Assembly (NCBI GenBank): GCA_022496805.1
Contig: CM040106.1
Coordinates: forward strand, 3,472,001-3,536,000
Source of the DNA: Pohlia nutans
Lineage: Eukaryota > Streptophyta > Bryopsida > Bryales > Mniaceae
Direction: 5' to 3'
Length of the DNA stretch: 64,000 nucleotides
Shown here one piece after another: positions 32,616-44,720 of this stretch. Numbering within the stretch: the stretch's first letter is position 1; each line of letters begins with the position of its first letter. A program made the translations under genes and the position numbers. The notes under the pieces were generated by a model. The model was not told the origin of the DNA. It was given only the letters and a program-made list of their open reading frames with translations, and searched no databases.

Positions 32616-35302
32616 TTAGGGGGCTACGACAAAACATGGCATCTGGCAGTAAGGAATCTTGATAATCCCAGTAGCTACCAGAATCTGCTGGACCTCGTCC
32701 ATGCTTAGAATGGGGGCACGGATAAAAGTGTCCACTTTGTAGTCTAGCTTGCAAAAGAAGCGAAAGACATAGTAAAGGTGCTTGCAGTTGACGTACATAC
32801 CACGCCTTCCAATTGCAGAAGAAGTCATGTTGTGATAATGCGGGCATGTACAAGCTGGAAAATTGCAGAGTGTAATGTTGTAAGTGTTCGTAGTCGGCTC
32901 GACTCCAGATTGTAGGACAACGATTGCTCCTAGACCCGGATACGGAAGAAGGTTCACTCGGACAATTGTTGCCTTGACGTTGTGGGCGCTCTCCCATTGG
33001 TTTCAGTGAGCTTCTGCGGGCGCTTTGGGGTTGCGGCGCACGCTCTTGCCGCTCCGAATGGTAGGGACACGATCAGAATTTGGAGGTTTCGGATGAGTCC
33101 ACAACACCGTTTCAAAGAGCTTAGATCCTGCGAAGAGGCGCCGTGTCGAGAGCGGAGTCGTAGATTGAAGGTGGAAACCAGCCTCTTGGAGCTCCCAGAT
33201 CTCATGATCCTGCATTGCATCTTCAATTGCTGCTCCGGAAGAATACCACCATGTCCGAAGCTTTTAATACATCAAATCCGCCTCAGCCATCGAGGTAGCA
33301 GCCTTGTACTCTCTGCACAACGTGATGTGCTGGTTCCAGAAGCTTGTTGCAATTAGTTTCTTTGTATGCTTGTGCATGCTTGTAGACCAGTGAAACAAGC
33401 ACGTCCTCTTCCGGTCCACCATAACCACGGATGGGTCTCCGGATCCATAAACAATGCGTACCGAATTGAAATTAGCTTGTGCACTATCACACATGAATCC
33501 TTTGAAATTAGGTTCAGGAACACCATTTCTAGCCATCACTTTGTTTAGGCATTTCCAGAAAATGACTTGGCCATCCGTACCTTCGGTCTGCATGTCACAA
33601 ACCGCAATTTTCATGACTGTGCAGTACGTAGACTCGTAGACGTGACAAGCCAGCGTTGTCCAAGGCTTCACTCGCTTCACGTGATCGAACATAATGAAGC
33701 AATTCTGAAGGTCTCCTCCCAGCTGCATTCGGCCCACGAGTTCAACTTCACTACCGGGACCGTCCATGAGCATCTTGAACAGGTACACTTTCTCTTGCCT
33801 TTGACCGGAGAAGATGCTGTCGTAGATGTACTCCATCTTTGCCACCTTCTTCATTTCCAGAATCCTGCCAATTTTGCCTTTATCTTTGGCAGATGCGCGA
33901 AAGGATGCGATGATGTTTCAAACGTTTGGAGAGCTCAGCATGCGAAACTTGTCCATGACCTCATCCTATTCCGCCCCGCAAAGCATCTCCTTCGGACCCG
34001 GTCCAGCATGGACTAAGAAGGTATCCGTGAACCCGTGCTTGCTGCTAATGCAATAGCACAATTCTTTGCCGTTGGTGTCTTCTAAAGTACTGACGCAATC
34101 ATGCCCGTGATGGTCTCCATAGATTCCCGGCATTGGCCAGTTTCTACAGGGTGGCGATGGTGTCCTAAATAGATGCATGCTCTCGTCCTATCTACAACAT
34201 TGAGCACATAATAGATACGCGCTGGGTACATAGCAAAACAAGATGGAATCGATTTGCAGACCCTGCAAACCAAAGACGAATCTAACTGCGGGTCCAAACC
34301 TACATAGAATGGATTTATGGTTGTACCCGTCCATTCAGTCTCATTCTTCTTAGAAATGCGTTTTAGATAATCACAGTTAGCGTTTTCACAACAAAGATGG
34401 CCTACGCACGTCGACCTTTTGAACTTAAGCCCCAAATTATTGTTAATATTAGAAGTGAGAGTGCGCGTCCAAGCATGACCATCATATCAATTGTCCATTC
34501 CTTCCATGCTCTTGGCACTCGAGGAATGAACACTACCACTACACGCACGCAATTCAAAAACAACATCCCTATCAAACGTGGGCGGCAGGAACTGAACCTT
34601 TTGATATTCATTGGCGTCAAAATCAATCTGGACCAATTCGTTTCGACAGCCGGGAATACAATGCATTTGTTTCAGACATTGCATGATACTGAGAGAATCA
34701 GAAGAAGCAGGATAGAGAGGAGGACAAGACAAAGAGGAGGAAGATGGACTTGTACATGGTGTGCGATAAGTGGACTGATGAGGAAGCAGGAATGGATTCA
34801 ATGTCTTTCCTTCATTAGATCTACACTGGGCAAGTGTCTCTCCTTCCGATTTGCTAGAGAGTTCTACAATCGCAGGAAGGTGCTCTTGTTTTACTTTGCG
34901 GAGCTTAAACATGATTTCAGCAACTGATCGAGAAGTATGGGGGGTTTGAGAACACTGCGTGGCACGAACCGGAGCTTCTACAGTAGAAGTATTAGAGTTG
35001 TTAACTAGGATCTCAGTGGAGGCCGCTAACTGAGACGGTGTCATACCATACGCTCTATACTGACCAGGGTGAAGGAGCCAGTAATAGCCATCGCGATCCT
35101 CACATCTAGCCTGTAGGACAGCCTCTTTCAGTATTCCGTAACTCTCTAAAACTTCTTCAGTCAGCATGCTAGAGGTTTTTGCAATTCCAAAACGGATGGT
35201 GAGGAGATTAGCGGGGACCCTTACAAACTCCTCATCGCCTACGGGAACAACTAGAGGGACTTCATCACCTTCGAAATGAATCGCAGCCATTCTGCACTGC
35301 AT
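32616..35302 (-). pseudogene. MULE-type transposase with SWIM finger (element D)
   Basis: The coding frame opens at about 35,302-35,285 ('MAAIHFEGDEVPLVVPVGD') and runs in a single frame across a TGA (34,487) to about 34,090, where one frameshift occurs, then to 32,616 across stops near 33,988, 33,934, 33,264 and 33,003. It has a Cys cluster 'STCVGHLCCENANC', 'RACIYLGHHRHPV', 'CFIMFDHVKRVKPWTTLACHVY', 'FKGFMCDSAQANFNSVRIVYG', 'RTCLFHWSTSMHKHTKK' and a C-terminal SWIM-type finger 'CNFPACTCPHYH..CKHL'. These are the DDE domain (D in 'MFDHVK' and 'CDSAQAN') and the zinc finger typical of Mutator-like transposases. Its apparent 5' exon lies at 48,606-49,214, beyond element C. The TGA near 33,934 sits where I recall Arg in relatives, consistent with a CGA-to-TGA change. 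Confidence 0.78.
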
Positions 35303-35953
35303 GGGATGTTTGTACTGTCACGGAAAGAAGTGGGAAGGAAATGAGAGTTCTCTTATCAGGGACAACCACGTTAAAAACATCTGTTGACCATTCTGACATA
35401 CTAGTAAAGTAATTTTTTTTCTAATTATATCGCAGGATCAAAACAATGTGGACATTGAAGGACTAAATTTCAAAGACGGTGGCCATGGTATACTAAAAGA
35501 ACTCTTGTGACAGGTAAGGTGATGCTAATGTATTGCTGGAATTGCCAAAATAGTCCGCTTTCTGTAAATGACAACTGCATGAACATTGAGGACGCTATTC
35601 ACTGATAGTTGAGCATCGTGTTGAGAAAGTTGGTAGCCTGTACTGAAGCCATAATGAACCAAGGATGAAGCTTGATAATTAATTAATCTTCCAAATCTAT
35701 AAACGGTGAACATGATTAAAGATAATAAGTAAACGAAAACGACAACATCACAAAATGTGTTGACGGCCGAGGCACAATGGAGGCTACAATCATGCACATT
35801 GCAAGCGATGCTTATATTAATAACATGGAGCAGAGTAATTTGAAATAGATCATCATAGCTCCCTTTATATTTGCTCAAGATCTTTCTTATGCTAAAGATT
35901 GCTACTGACAACGTCAATTGAGTTGTACGTGTTGCCTCCAGAGAACGCTAAGT
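35303..35953 (-). other. Intron of the element D transposase gene (part)
   Basis: Between an acceptor-like CAG before the MULE coding start and the left end of element C. A 130-codon open frame at 35,525-35,917 has no recognisable motif and is probably chance. I see no other feature. Confidence 0.45.
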
Positions 35954-36080
35954 GGGTGAGTGTACACTAGACCTTGTACTTTGGGGTGTCACAAAGTACA
36001 AATGTACAAGTACATGACTTTGTACTTCAAATTACCACATCTTACACCTTATTTTTTTCAGATTTGTTGTATTTCCTATG
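35954..36080 (+). repeat. Element C left TIR and subterminal GTAC motifs
   Basis: After the 20-bp TIR come at least five GTAC-centred motifs in about 100 bp (TTGTACTTTG, AAGTACAAATGTAC, AAGTACATG, TTGTACTTC), in both orientations. They are plausible transposase- or regulator-binding sites. Confidence 0.7.
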
Positions 36081-36760
36081 TCCATCAATACTTGAAGATT
36101 CATAAACATCAATGACTTATGCAAAATTTCTTTAGTTATTTATTTAGTTATTACTTGCTAGTAGATACCTACCACTACTCCTTTTTGGATGGAATAAAGT
36201 TTCTTGTGGTTGCATTCTTCATATTTCATAGATCTATATAATACACCAAAGTTTTTTTGCAATTAAGAAAAGGTGCAAAATTTTGACTTTTTATTATTTT
36301 CGCAGTAGATTCTGGAAGATTGGAAGCAGTTCTAGGATGGCTAACCGCCAATTTAACGAAAAAACCTCTCTATCAGAAATTTCTATTTTTGCGCATGGCT
36401 GCCAGTTGCTTGTACTTCCAGTGGCGAGAGTACTTTTTGTACTCTTTGGTGATGACGTGGTTGGCCACGAACGTTTGCAGTGACCGGGATTTGTGGACGC
36501 CGAGCGAGAAAAGCAAGAAGACGGAGGCGCTTGCATCTGCCCAGCTGCCCCGCAAAACCAAGTCGAGGCAGCGCTTCCCTTTGCGCCGTCCCTTAGTCCT
36601 CAGTCCTCAGCCTAGATCCATTCGGTTCGAATCTCTCTTGAGTCGTTATTCTGGCCGTGCATGGTTGCTCTAGGAGTTTATGGAGACGGCTTTTGAAGTT
36701 GTTGGGGTCACAATTGCTGTGCTTAGGATTGAATGTTGATTTCCTCAGTAGGTTTTGGGG

Positions 36761-39700
36761 ATGGGTAACACTGCAAAGAGACGGCGGGTACGAGAGGGAT
36801 TGAGTCGCCCAGATCCAGCTCAACGGGAAGCAGATCTTGCAGATCTTGAGTCGCAACGCCATGTTACTGCAACCGCAGCTCGAGGAAGAAAACAATGCCA
36901 GAGGATTTGTGATAGGGAGAGGGTCGCAAAGCCACGCGTGTTGACCCATGATTCAGCCGAACAGATTGTAGCTCCGTCTTTGACAATGAGGAAGAGCAAT
37001 AAAATTTCGCTCAAAATATGTCAAGCCATTGTTCAAGAGTTGTAAGAGTGTCCTAATCTAGCTGGGCGAAGAGATGTTATAGAAAGGGTCTTGCGTCACT
37101 GCTCTATTTCTCCCTTCTTGCCTGACTGTTACCACCGTCCACAGGATGCACGAGCTAGGGACGCATTCATTGACAATTTCAAGCATGAACTTGGTTTAGT
37201 GAAGATTGCCAACTCCCATGATCTATTGGCTCGAAAATCAGCTCTTTTAGATGCGGCCGTCAATTCCGGGTGTAGCGTTGGAGTGAATGCGATATCTAGA
37301 GTTTTGGACACTACCAAAGAGAGTATTAGCATTGCCATGAAAAGAAAAGTGCCTGAGGTTCATTTGTAAGGACTTCTCCCGAAGCTACGTTTATCTCGAC
37401 AGAAGAGGGCGGGTCTCTCAGACTACGTGAAACAGTGTGTGTTGCAATGGTGATAGGTGCAAACAAAAGTTTCGCCCAACAAGATGGACATTGTTAGGCA
37501 CAGAGTAGGGGTGGAATCTTTGGCTTCCGCCTCACCCAACCCATTACCTCTGTGAGACGCAAGTAAGTTTTCTATTGCATTTCGTACACTTTGGATTCAT
37601 TGATGCGCGCACTTCTATTACAGTAGTGTAAATAGTCGTCCGTGTGTTCCTTTTGGATCCATAAACATGCGGTACTCAGTTTCAACTCTAAGTATGTGGT
37701 TTTCGTGACTGTATTATTTGTACAAAAAGGGCTTGCATTTGTGATTATACTATGTCCTATCTGCTTTTGCGTAACATACCTATTTCCTACCATGGAGTCT
37801 TCTTTTATACTCCATGCAATGTCATATCATCCGCTGTACTTTCAATCCTGCACATAGTATTTATTTAACTATTGTTTATGCTTTCTACGTATTTAGAGTT
37901 CACTATGTACATTCATCGTCCGTGCCTTGTACTAAAATTAAATTTGTATGGACCCGAGTACTCTTTTTGGACTTTGTATGTAATGTTTGCTAATTATGTA
38001 CTGAAATAAAGTATTGATTGTACTACCGTTTTACCTGGAAGTATTTAGAGTATACCAAGTATAGACACTAGCTAGTTTAGACTACAGTGCCTTACTCAAG
38101 TACACTTTGTATATCTGGTATCCTAATTATGTACTCAAGTGGTATAGTAATTGTACTACTCTTCTACCGCGTAGCAAGTAGAGTACATCAACTACAGACA
38201 CTGATCCTCATTTGTACTAGAATACATTACTTATGAACACTTTGTACCGTATATTTACGTTGAATATCTTGTATACTAATTATCTACTCAAATTTAACAT
38301 ATTGTAGTTGCCTCCGTTTCTTCTACAGACATCGTTCTTTCTACATTTTATGGAAGCGCACCCTGAATGCAATATTCAACAGAGGGCATTTGAGAGGTTG
38401 AAGCCATGGTGGGTGAAGAAATTGAAAGAGAGGAATACATGTTGCTGCATATATCATGTGGAGATGGACATGATGAAGGCTGGGTTGATGACTCTCAGGG
38501 ATAAGTTCAGGGGGTTTCATACCTCAACAAATTGCAACTGTCTGTGTGTCGTATGTGCAGACGAAAAGGATGGGATTGGTTGCCATGCACATGAACGTGT
38601 CTTCAAACACATAAATTCCATGTGGGAAGCTTGCCTTTGTCCTAAGGGAGAGTATGAGAGGTGGAATAGGTTAGAGTGTATCATGGGTGATTGTTCAGAA
38701 TGTGGATTTCATTTGTTTAAGTTTTGTCGATTAGAATTATTGGATTCTCAGTCATTCTTGTTGAAGTGGAAGTGTTTTGAGTACTACGAAGTTGGAGTGC
38801 ATGCAAAGACTTGGCAACCAGAAAAACGTCTTAGAGAGGCGTTTAAAGCAACTCCGATCCACGAGTTCCTCTCGTACATGGAGAAAACTGTCTCTACCTT
38901 TGTCACTCACAATTTCAGAGCAAGATGGCAAGATGAGCAATGTCAACTGATGATGAAAAATATACATGAGGGGGTTCTTGTTTCCCATATAGACTATGCG
39001 GAAAACTACACTTTTGCTATCCAAAATGAAGTCCAAAGTATGTATTATTTTAGCACTAGCGTTACAATTCTTGTTCATATCACGATGTAGAAGGAAGGTG
39101 CTGAAATTATGAAGTAGACGCATTACTATATATCGGATAACAAGGCACATGATTTGGCGTTTGTCCAGCATTGCTTAATGTTGCACTGGGATTGGGTGGT
39201 CGATGCTGGACTCTCCATAGACAAACATTGGGTCTATAGTGATGGCTGCAGTTCGCAATTCAAGTGTGCCACGGCAATGTATTTTGTCGGTCGGTACCCT
39301 TCGCTCACTGGAGGGTGTTTGATGCGATGGAATTACTTTGAATCAGCTCATGGGAAGGGGGAGTGGGATGGTGCAGGTGCAGTGGCAAAGAGGTAGCTTC
39401 AAGCAGAGCAAATTCAAAACCCCCTCAGACCGCTCCAAAATGTAGAGCATGTTGTTGAGTACTTGAAAGAAAATTATTCAAGTCGTGTTGCTAGCACATA
39501 CTCTCAGTCTAAGACTAACCCGATCTCTCGTGTCTTTTGGAATATTGGAGAATTTGAAGTTGATCATAAAGACAGCAGTATCAAATGCCGCACATTACCT
39601 GGCTCTAGCAATCTATATTCCATTATGGGGTTTTCTTTGACTGATCCTACCCTTATTAGGACTCGTGAATTGTCATGCTTTTGTATCCCCTGTATTGATA

Positions 39701-40239
39701 GTAATTGGAATGATTGTGAGAACTCGTCTCATGTGCAAGACTGGAAGGTTTAGCGCCTAAATCCCTTTAGTGCTGGCGCTTTAGCCCCGCAAATTGCGAT
39801 GTTGGACGATGAGGCAAACTGGATTCATGATGGAGTGTCCGTGGAGATAGGAGACTTGGTGTGCGTTGGTGATAACTTCATGATTCCAGCAGAGTGCGAC
39901 AACGAAGATGGGGACGATTATTATATAGTGCAATGTCAACGTCCCAAATTCATGTTGGAGGAGCCTTTGAGTTGTCCATGGGGAGGTGTCTTTGGTGCAG
40001 GAGATGAAGTAATCCGAGCTAAATACTACAAAAAGTTTGGTAGAGGTGACAAAACCTACGTGTTTTGTGATAGGGCAGTTGATGCGCATGTTGATGCTCA
40101 TCTAATGAGAGCTTGCAAGTTCCCAATGCTTCTTGCAGCCCACAGAGTTAAGGGAAGCCTTGTTTACAAGATCACAGCTCAATCCAAGAGGATATGCGAG
40201 GATGCGTTAAGAGACTGGTGGGCGTTTAATGTTGAATAG
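36761..40239 (+). pseudogene. DDE transposase-like gene of element C
   Basis: A first part from the ATG at 36,761 runs in pieces to about 37,560, across stops (for example 37,042, 37,367). It encodes a basic N-terminus and ends near 'TKVSPNKMDIVRHR'. After a GTAC-rich intron, the exon from about 38,329 to 40,239 reads 'MEAHPECNIQQRAFERLKP', 'CCCIYHVEMDM', several Cys pairs, 'HIDYAENYTFAIQNEVQS', TAG 39,088, TAG 39,115, 'YYISDNKAHDLAFVQH', 'VYSDGCSSQFKCA', 'NYFESAHGKGEWDGAGAVAKR', TAG 39,394, TAG 39,751, and a C-terminal region to TAA 40,239. The 'DYAENY / SDG..QFK / HGKG.wDG' triad defines a widespread, unnamed (to me) DDE family of plants, algae and invertebrates. All four stops in the long exon are TAG. 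It is convergent with the zinc-finger gene. Confidence 0.72.
37565..38328 (+). repeat. GTAC-motif-rich intron in the element C transposase gene
   Basis: An AT-rich intron with many GTAC-centred motifs (TTGTACT, AGTACTC, ATGTACTC, AAGTACAC, GAGTACATC) at intervals of roughly 20-60 bp, ending at a CTACAG acceptor. GTAC is much less frequent in the adjoining exon. No coding sequence was seen. Confidence 0.6.
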
Positions 40240-40723
40240 ATGCCCAGAGTAGGCTAGGTAAATTGTATTTTCTTATACTTAATACAAAATTTGACAAAAG
40301 TACTTGCTAACATAAACTGTTGATACACTTAGTTTAGATAATATGTACGTCTAGGTACAATGTCCAAAATGTGTTCAACTTATGTACAATATGTCCACAG
40401 CTGTGTCCAAATTGTCCTGAACAATGTCCAAAATGTATTCAAGTTATGTACAATATGTCATGAAGTGTACGCCCTGTATAATATGTACGGCACATGTATA
40501 ACCCTGAACATGTACATGCCGCATCCAGTTTACCACTACTTAATCTACAAAGTCCACCTGCAGACAAAACAACATCCCACATATCCAACAGCACACACCC
40601 ACAAATGTGAAAAAAAAAACTTGCAATGAGGTCAAGGCCTCCAACGCATTAGTTGAAGTGAACCCCACAAGCAAGGTGCAATACATTGTTGGACTTTACA
40701 AAAAAATACTAACTCTAGTGAAC
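40240..40723. repeat. Convergent 3' ends with a 64-bp tandem repeat
   Basis: Between the two converging genes of element C. A unit starting AATGTCCAAAATG occurs at 40,359 and 40,423, with a period of 64 bp, and TATGTACAATATGTC is in both. It may hold the polyadenylation regions of both genes. Confidence 0.55.
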
Positions 40724-41024
40724 CTATTTCCGCCCCTTCTTCGCCATCGCAATTGCCTTTCGCTTCACTTTCTCGGCTTTCTTCTTCACAGATTGCGGAG
40801 GAGGTGAATCCTCGGCAACCTCCTTTGCACGTGCCCTGGTCACTCGGTCAGTTGGGGTAGGAATTTTGGGTACAGGCTCCCCCTCATCTGCAAGGGCTTG
40901 CTCAATCATCTTTGAGTAGCTCTTATCCACCGAGTGTAGGTTCTCAACCGCTACTGCCTCATCATCGATGCTATTTGCCACTGCAGATTTACAAACATTC
41001 TAATGTTTTTATGCACAATTCCAA

Positions 41025-42961
41025 CACTACTAGAAAATCATGACCAAATCAACAGAAAATCAACAGATTTATGTTGTTCGGGGCACTGCAATGACCGATT
41101 TCACTGATTTGTAATTTTTTTGTAAAAATCAACAGTTTGCTGCTTACTTTTCTGTTGATTCAAATAGTACAATGACCAAATCAACAAAATTTTAGTGAAA
41201 TATGGAATCTTTTTGGAATCTTTTGGAATCTATCAAAATATTCTAGAATATATTGGAATATTCTAGAATCTTTTGAATCTTTTGCAATTTATATGAGTGT
41301 TTTGTAATCACTTAGTACTAGAATGGGTGTTTTATGTAATTGGATTATATAACTGCAATTTTGTAGACTTTCATCATCCCTGACAAACAACAACAGAAGA
41401 CAAACAACTTGATATTCCCTAAATTAAAGCTATTGAGGGTTTAGATTTACACACTTCAGCTGCTGACTAACTTTTAGCTCTATCAGAAACAATAATCACA
41501 GGGACGCTCTAATAAATAAATCCACTTGAATGGGACAACAGTCAGTCATCTGTGAACCTTTTTTTTCTTTCTTCTTTGAATCTCTCTGTGCTAGAAACTT
41601 GGAATCTTCTTTTTGTTTCTACATAGTAATCCGGCTTTTGAAACATTCAATCAATTGAACTCATTAACCCCTATGTGACCAATCGACCATATTTTGGTCG
41701 CACCCAAATAGCAGTGACTGCCCATGGTTAGGAAATGACATTTTCAAATTTTAATATCTTATTGAACTTGGGAGGAGAGATCATCTTCTAGTGTTGTTTA
41801 ATACATTTCATTTGCAATATTGAGGTTTATTAAGGAATTTTTCAACGACATAGACCTCAATATTGCCTTAGTGTTATAAAACTTATTACTTTAGGAAACT
41901 AATGATGTTCTCTCCTTTGAAACTTTTGCTTTTAAAATTTTAGAATAGAATGTTTAGTTTTAATTAATCATACCAAATTTCATATTCTAAATGCAGAATT
42001 ATTAATTTTGGTAAATTTCAAATGGTAAATGAATCTAAATTCATAAAAATGAGTACTTAAAACTCTTTTTGGAAGTTAGACCATACGGATAATTACTAAA
42101 CATCATGCTTTTCATTATCTCTTTTGGACCAAATTTCATCAAAGTTGCAAAAGTAACATCTTATAACACATCTAGATTTTTCCCTTCCCCCCTCTGTCAT
42201 TTAAGGGTTAACTTAATCATTTGCAATTAAAAAAAAACCTCCACAAACTTTATCGGCCATTTTGTCATAGTAAAATAATTTTTTTCAAAAATCTTTCAAT
42301 TAAGAAAAGTTGGTAAATCAAGTTGAGTTTCATCTCCAAAAATCCGTTTGTGATTTTGAGCCTCCATTCAAAAGTTATTGACACAATTCGGAGTGGGGTA
42401 GCAAGGAATATTTTTTTTGATATTTCCAAACACCCTCTCTGAATTTTGTCTATAACTTTTGACTGGAGGATCAAAATCACAAACGGACTTTGGAGGATGA
42501 AAGTTAACTTGATTTCCCAACTTTTCTTAGTCCAAAGGTTTTTTAAAAAAGTTAATTTTCTATGTGAAAATGGCCACCAAAGTATGCTGAGTTCCAAAAC
42601 ATCAAATTGTAAGTGCATAAGTAAGAAAAAAATAACTCTTTGTTCATCAAATTCTAAGTATGGTGAGTTGGTTAGGATATTGAGTTTAGCATGTGAGGTC
42701 TCGAGTTCAAATCCGATTGCCAACCGTAGTGGTATAGTCGGGCTGCCCTCAAATCCGGGAAATCAAAAATTGTTTTCTTACCCGAAAAATCCGGGCAGCA
42801 AAAAAAAGTTTTTTTTTTTTTTTAATAATTTTTTTTTGGTGACCAGATCAACAAAAAACATCAACAGATTTTTGTTGATTAATGACCCACACAACGCGAC
42901 CGATTCAACAGAAACCCTCAACGCTTTTCTGTTGATTTGGACACTGCATTTTCTAGTAGTG
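41025..42961. mobile_element. Non-autonomous CACTA element
   Basis: The ends CACTACTAGAAAA (41,025) and TTTTCTAGTAGTG (to 42,961) form perfect 13-bp TIRs, flanked by a 3-bp target duplication CAA (41,022-41,024 and 42,962-42,964), as expected for CACTA/En-Spm elements. Subterminal copies of ATCAACAGA and related units (TTCTGTTGATT) occur at both ends. Inside is a large imperfect inverted repeat (about 42,275-42,540). I see no transposase frame in its 1.9 kb. It sits in the last intron of the element C zinc-finger gene. A relative is at 62.35-63.47 kb. Confidence 0.88.
42275..42540. repeat. Inverted repeat inside the CACTA element
   Basis: Arms at about 42,275-42,375 and 42,440-42,540 contain CCGTTTGTGATTTTGA and its reverse complement TCAAAATCACAAACGG, separated by about 65 bp. 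This could fold as a hairpin and feed small-RNA silencing. Related sequence recurs at about 62,380-62,600. Confidence 0.7.
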
Positions 42962-43816
42962 CAAGTATACAATTATTCCATACATGCTTGTCATGAGAAT
43001 CACAATCCTACAGAATTCAGAAATTGCATTACCATATGTTGAGGGCGTCACTTCTGCTAAGGTACACACATTCTAACACAACTTCAATACATTGATAATT
43101 ACACTCCATAAGGGAAAAAGATGTGTACCTAGAGGTCCTCCTTCCGGACTGGAAGATGCTTCAAGAGGCGAAATTTTTTGAGACTGTGGTGACAGACTTA
43201 CTTCACGTCCTTGGTCTGCCAGCCACATGGATGCTCCTTGCAGTGTTAGGGTGGATGCTGACGCTGATATAGGACGAGGCGGCACAAATTTCTTGGGAGC
43301 AGTGACCTTAGACTTGGGGGGGGGGCCTAGGAGACGATTCAGGTGGTGCTACTTCGATTTCCCTCTCATCTTCGCTATCTGCTGCAGCATGTTCTCCACC
43401 TTCAGAAGGAGTTGCTTCGATTTCTTTCTCATCTTCGCTATCTTCCGCACCACCTTCCCCACCTTTAGAAGTAGATCTTGTTGTACCGGAACTAGAAGGA
43501 AGGTTGGGCATTTTCATGTCCCGGTCGTCATCACTGGAAGACTCGTCCTCGGAGAGCAACGTAGGCTCTGCACCTTCCTTCTTTCAAGAGCCTTCAACAT
43601 CCAAGCACTCAAAGTTGGGTTTTTCTTCCCTCTTTCGCTTTGCTCCAGTCGAAGACTGCTTCAACAAGGTTGTCAAAGGTGCTGGTTTTGCACTCTTAGG
43701 CAAGCGCTTGGAATCCAACGCTGTAACTTCCACTGGACTAATTGCTTGGCTAAATTCACCTTCTGTGAAGGTCCTTGGAGCCAATCCACGCACAGGGAAG
43801 GAGAATTTCAATAATT

Positions 43817-44720
43817 CTATGGGACAAAAACCAACAACATGGAAATTAGAAGAATGAACTGCAATGTCAGAAAAGGACCAACAATTACATAGTGGAAGTA
43901 CTTTTTAGTGCCCCAACATAACTATCGTATACATTGACTACTTCTGGGATATATGTTTTCAAAAGCCTAGACTTTATGTTCTACAACAAGTACTGAACAA
44001 GTAACCAAAGCAAAGAACGTAGTACAAATGTGTATCAGGTTAAAAAGAGTAGTAGAGGCACTGTTCTATTCTAAAGCCACGTGTAGTTGTTATACACTAA
44101 CTACTTCAAGCAATACTCAACAAGGAAGCAAAGGAAAAACGTAGTACCTGGTTAATACCAAGGTGTAGGGTGAGTACTACAGGCATTCTAAAATTTTGAA
44201 GCCAACTGCACTCATTATACACTAAGTACTTAGACAAGTATGCAATGTCGAAGGGAATGTACTATAACCATAAACCATGTTCTAAGTCAGTAAAAAACTC
44301 GTATCACTATTCCTAAGTGTTGTACTGTTGATCTAAACAAAGTACTTCAGAATTTTATAAAGTAATCCTCTCCACAGTAGAGACTAACACTCTCCACAGA
44401 AGATACTAACCCTCACCAGAGTAGGTACTAGAGAACTTAGAAAAAATTCTAAACAACGTATATTTTTAGTATACAGTACAAGAATTACAAGAATGCAAAG
44501 TAAACGTAATCACTAAGTATGCATACAATAAAAATGTTATCCTTCTGATTGACACTATTACCCATGCATGATCAAACTTGACAAAGTACTATAGAAGTAT
44601 GCATGGAACTTCAGCATAATCGAATGACTCCAAGGAAGAACCGGAAGTAGAATTTGCGAGCATCAAACACAAACCTAAAACCATACACACTAAAGAGAAT
44701 ATAAGTTGCAATTTGTTGCA
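43817..44720 (-). repeat. GTAC-rich intron of the element C zinc-finger gene
   Basis: Between a GTTAGT donor at 44,720 and a CCATAG acceptor near 43,817 on the minus strand. It contains at least eleven GTAC motifs, many as AAGTAC or GTAGTAC. No coding sequence was seen. Confidence 0.6.

Noticed and set aside
35525..35917. A 130-codon minus-strand frame with hydrophobic stretches.
   Set aside because: No motif, biased composition, and it lies in what looks like an intron of the element D transposase gene.
15414..39753. Frequent in-frame TAG (and some TAA) could mean a genetic code in which TAG is read as Gln.
   Set aside because: The 953-codon copia frame, the 576-codon element A transposase frame and the 192-codon frame at 60,465 have no internal TAG. 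The broken genes also carry TGA and frameshifts. Methylation-linked decay explains it better.
42265..43042. Open frames on both strands around 42.3-43.0 kb.
   Set aside because: They mirror each other because of the inverted repeat in the CACTA element.
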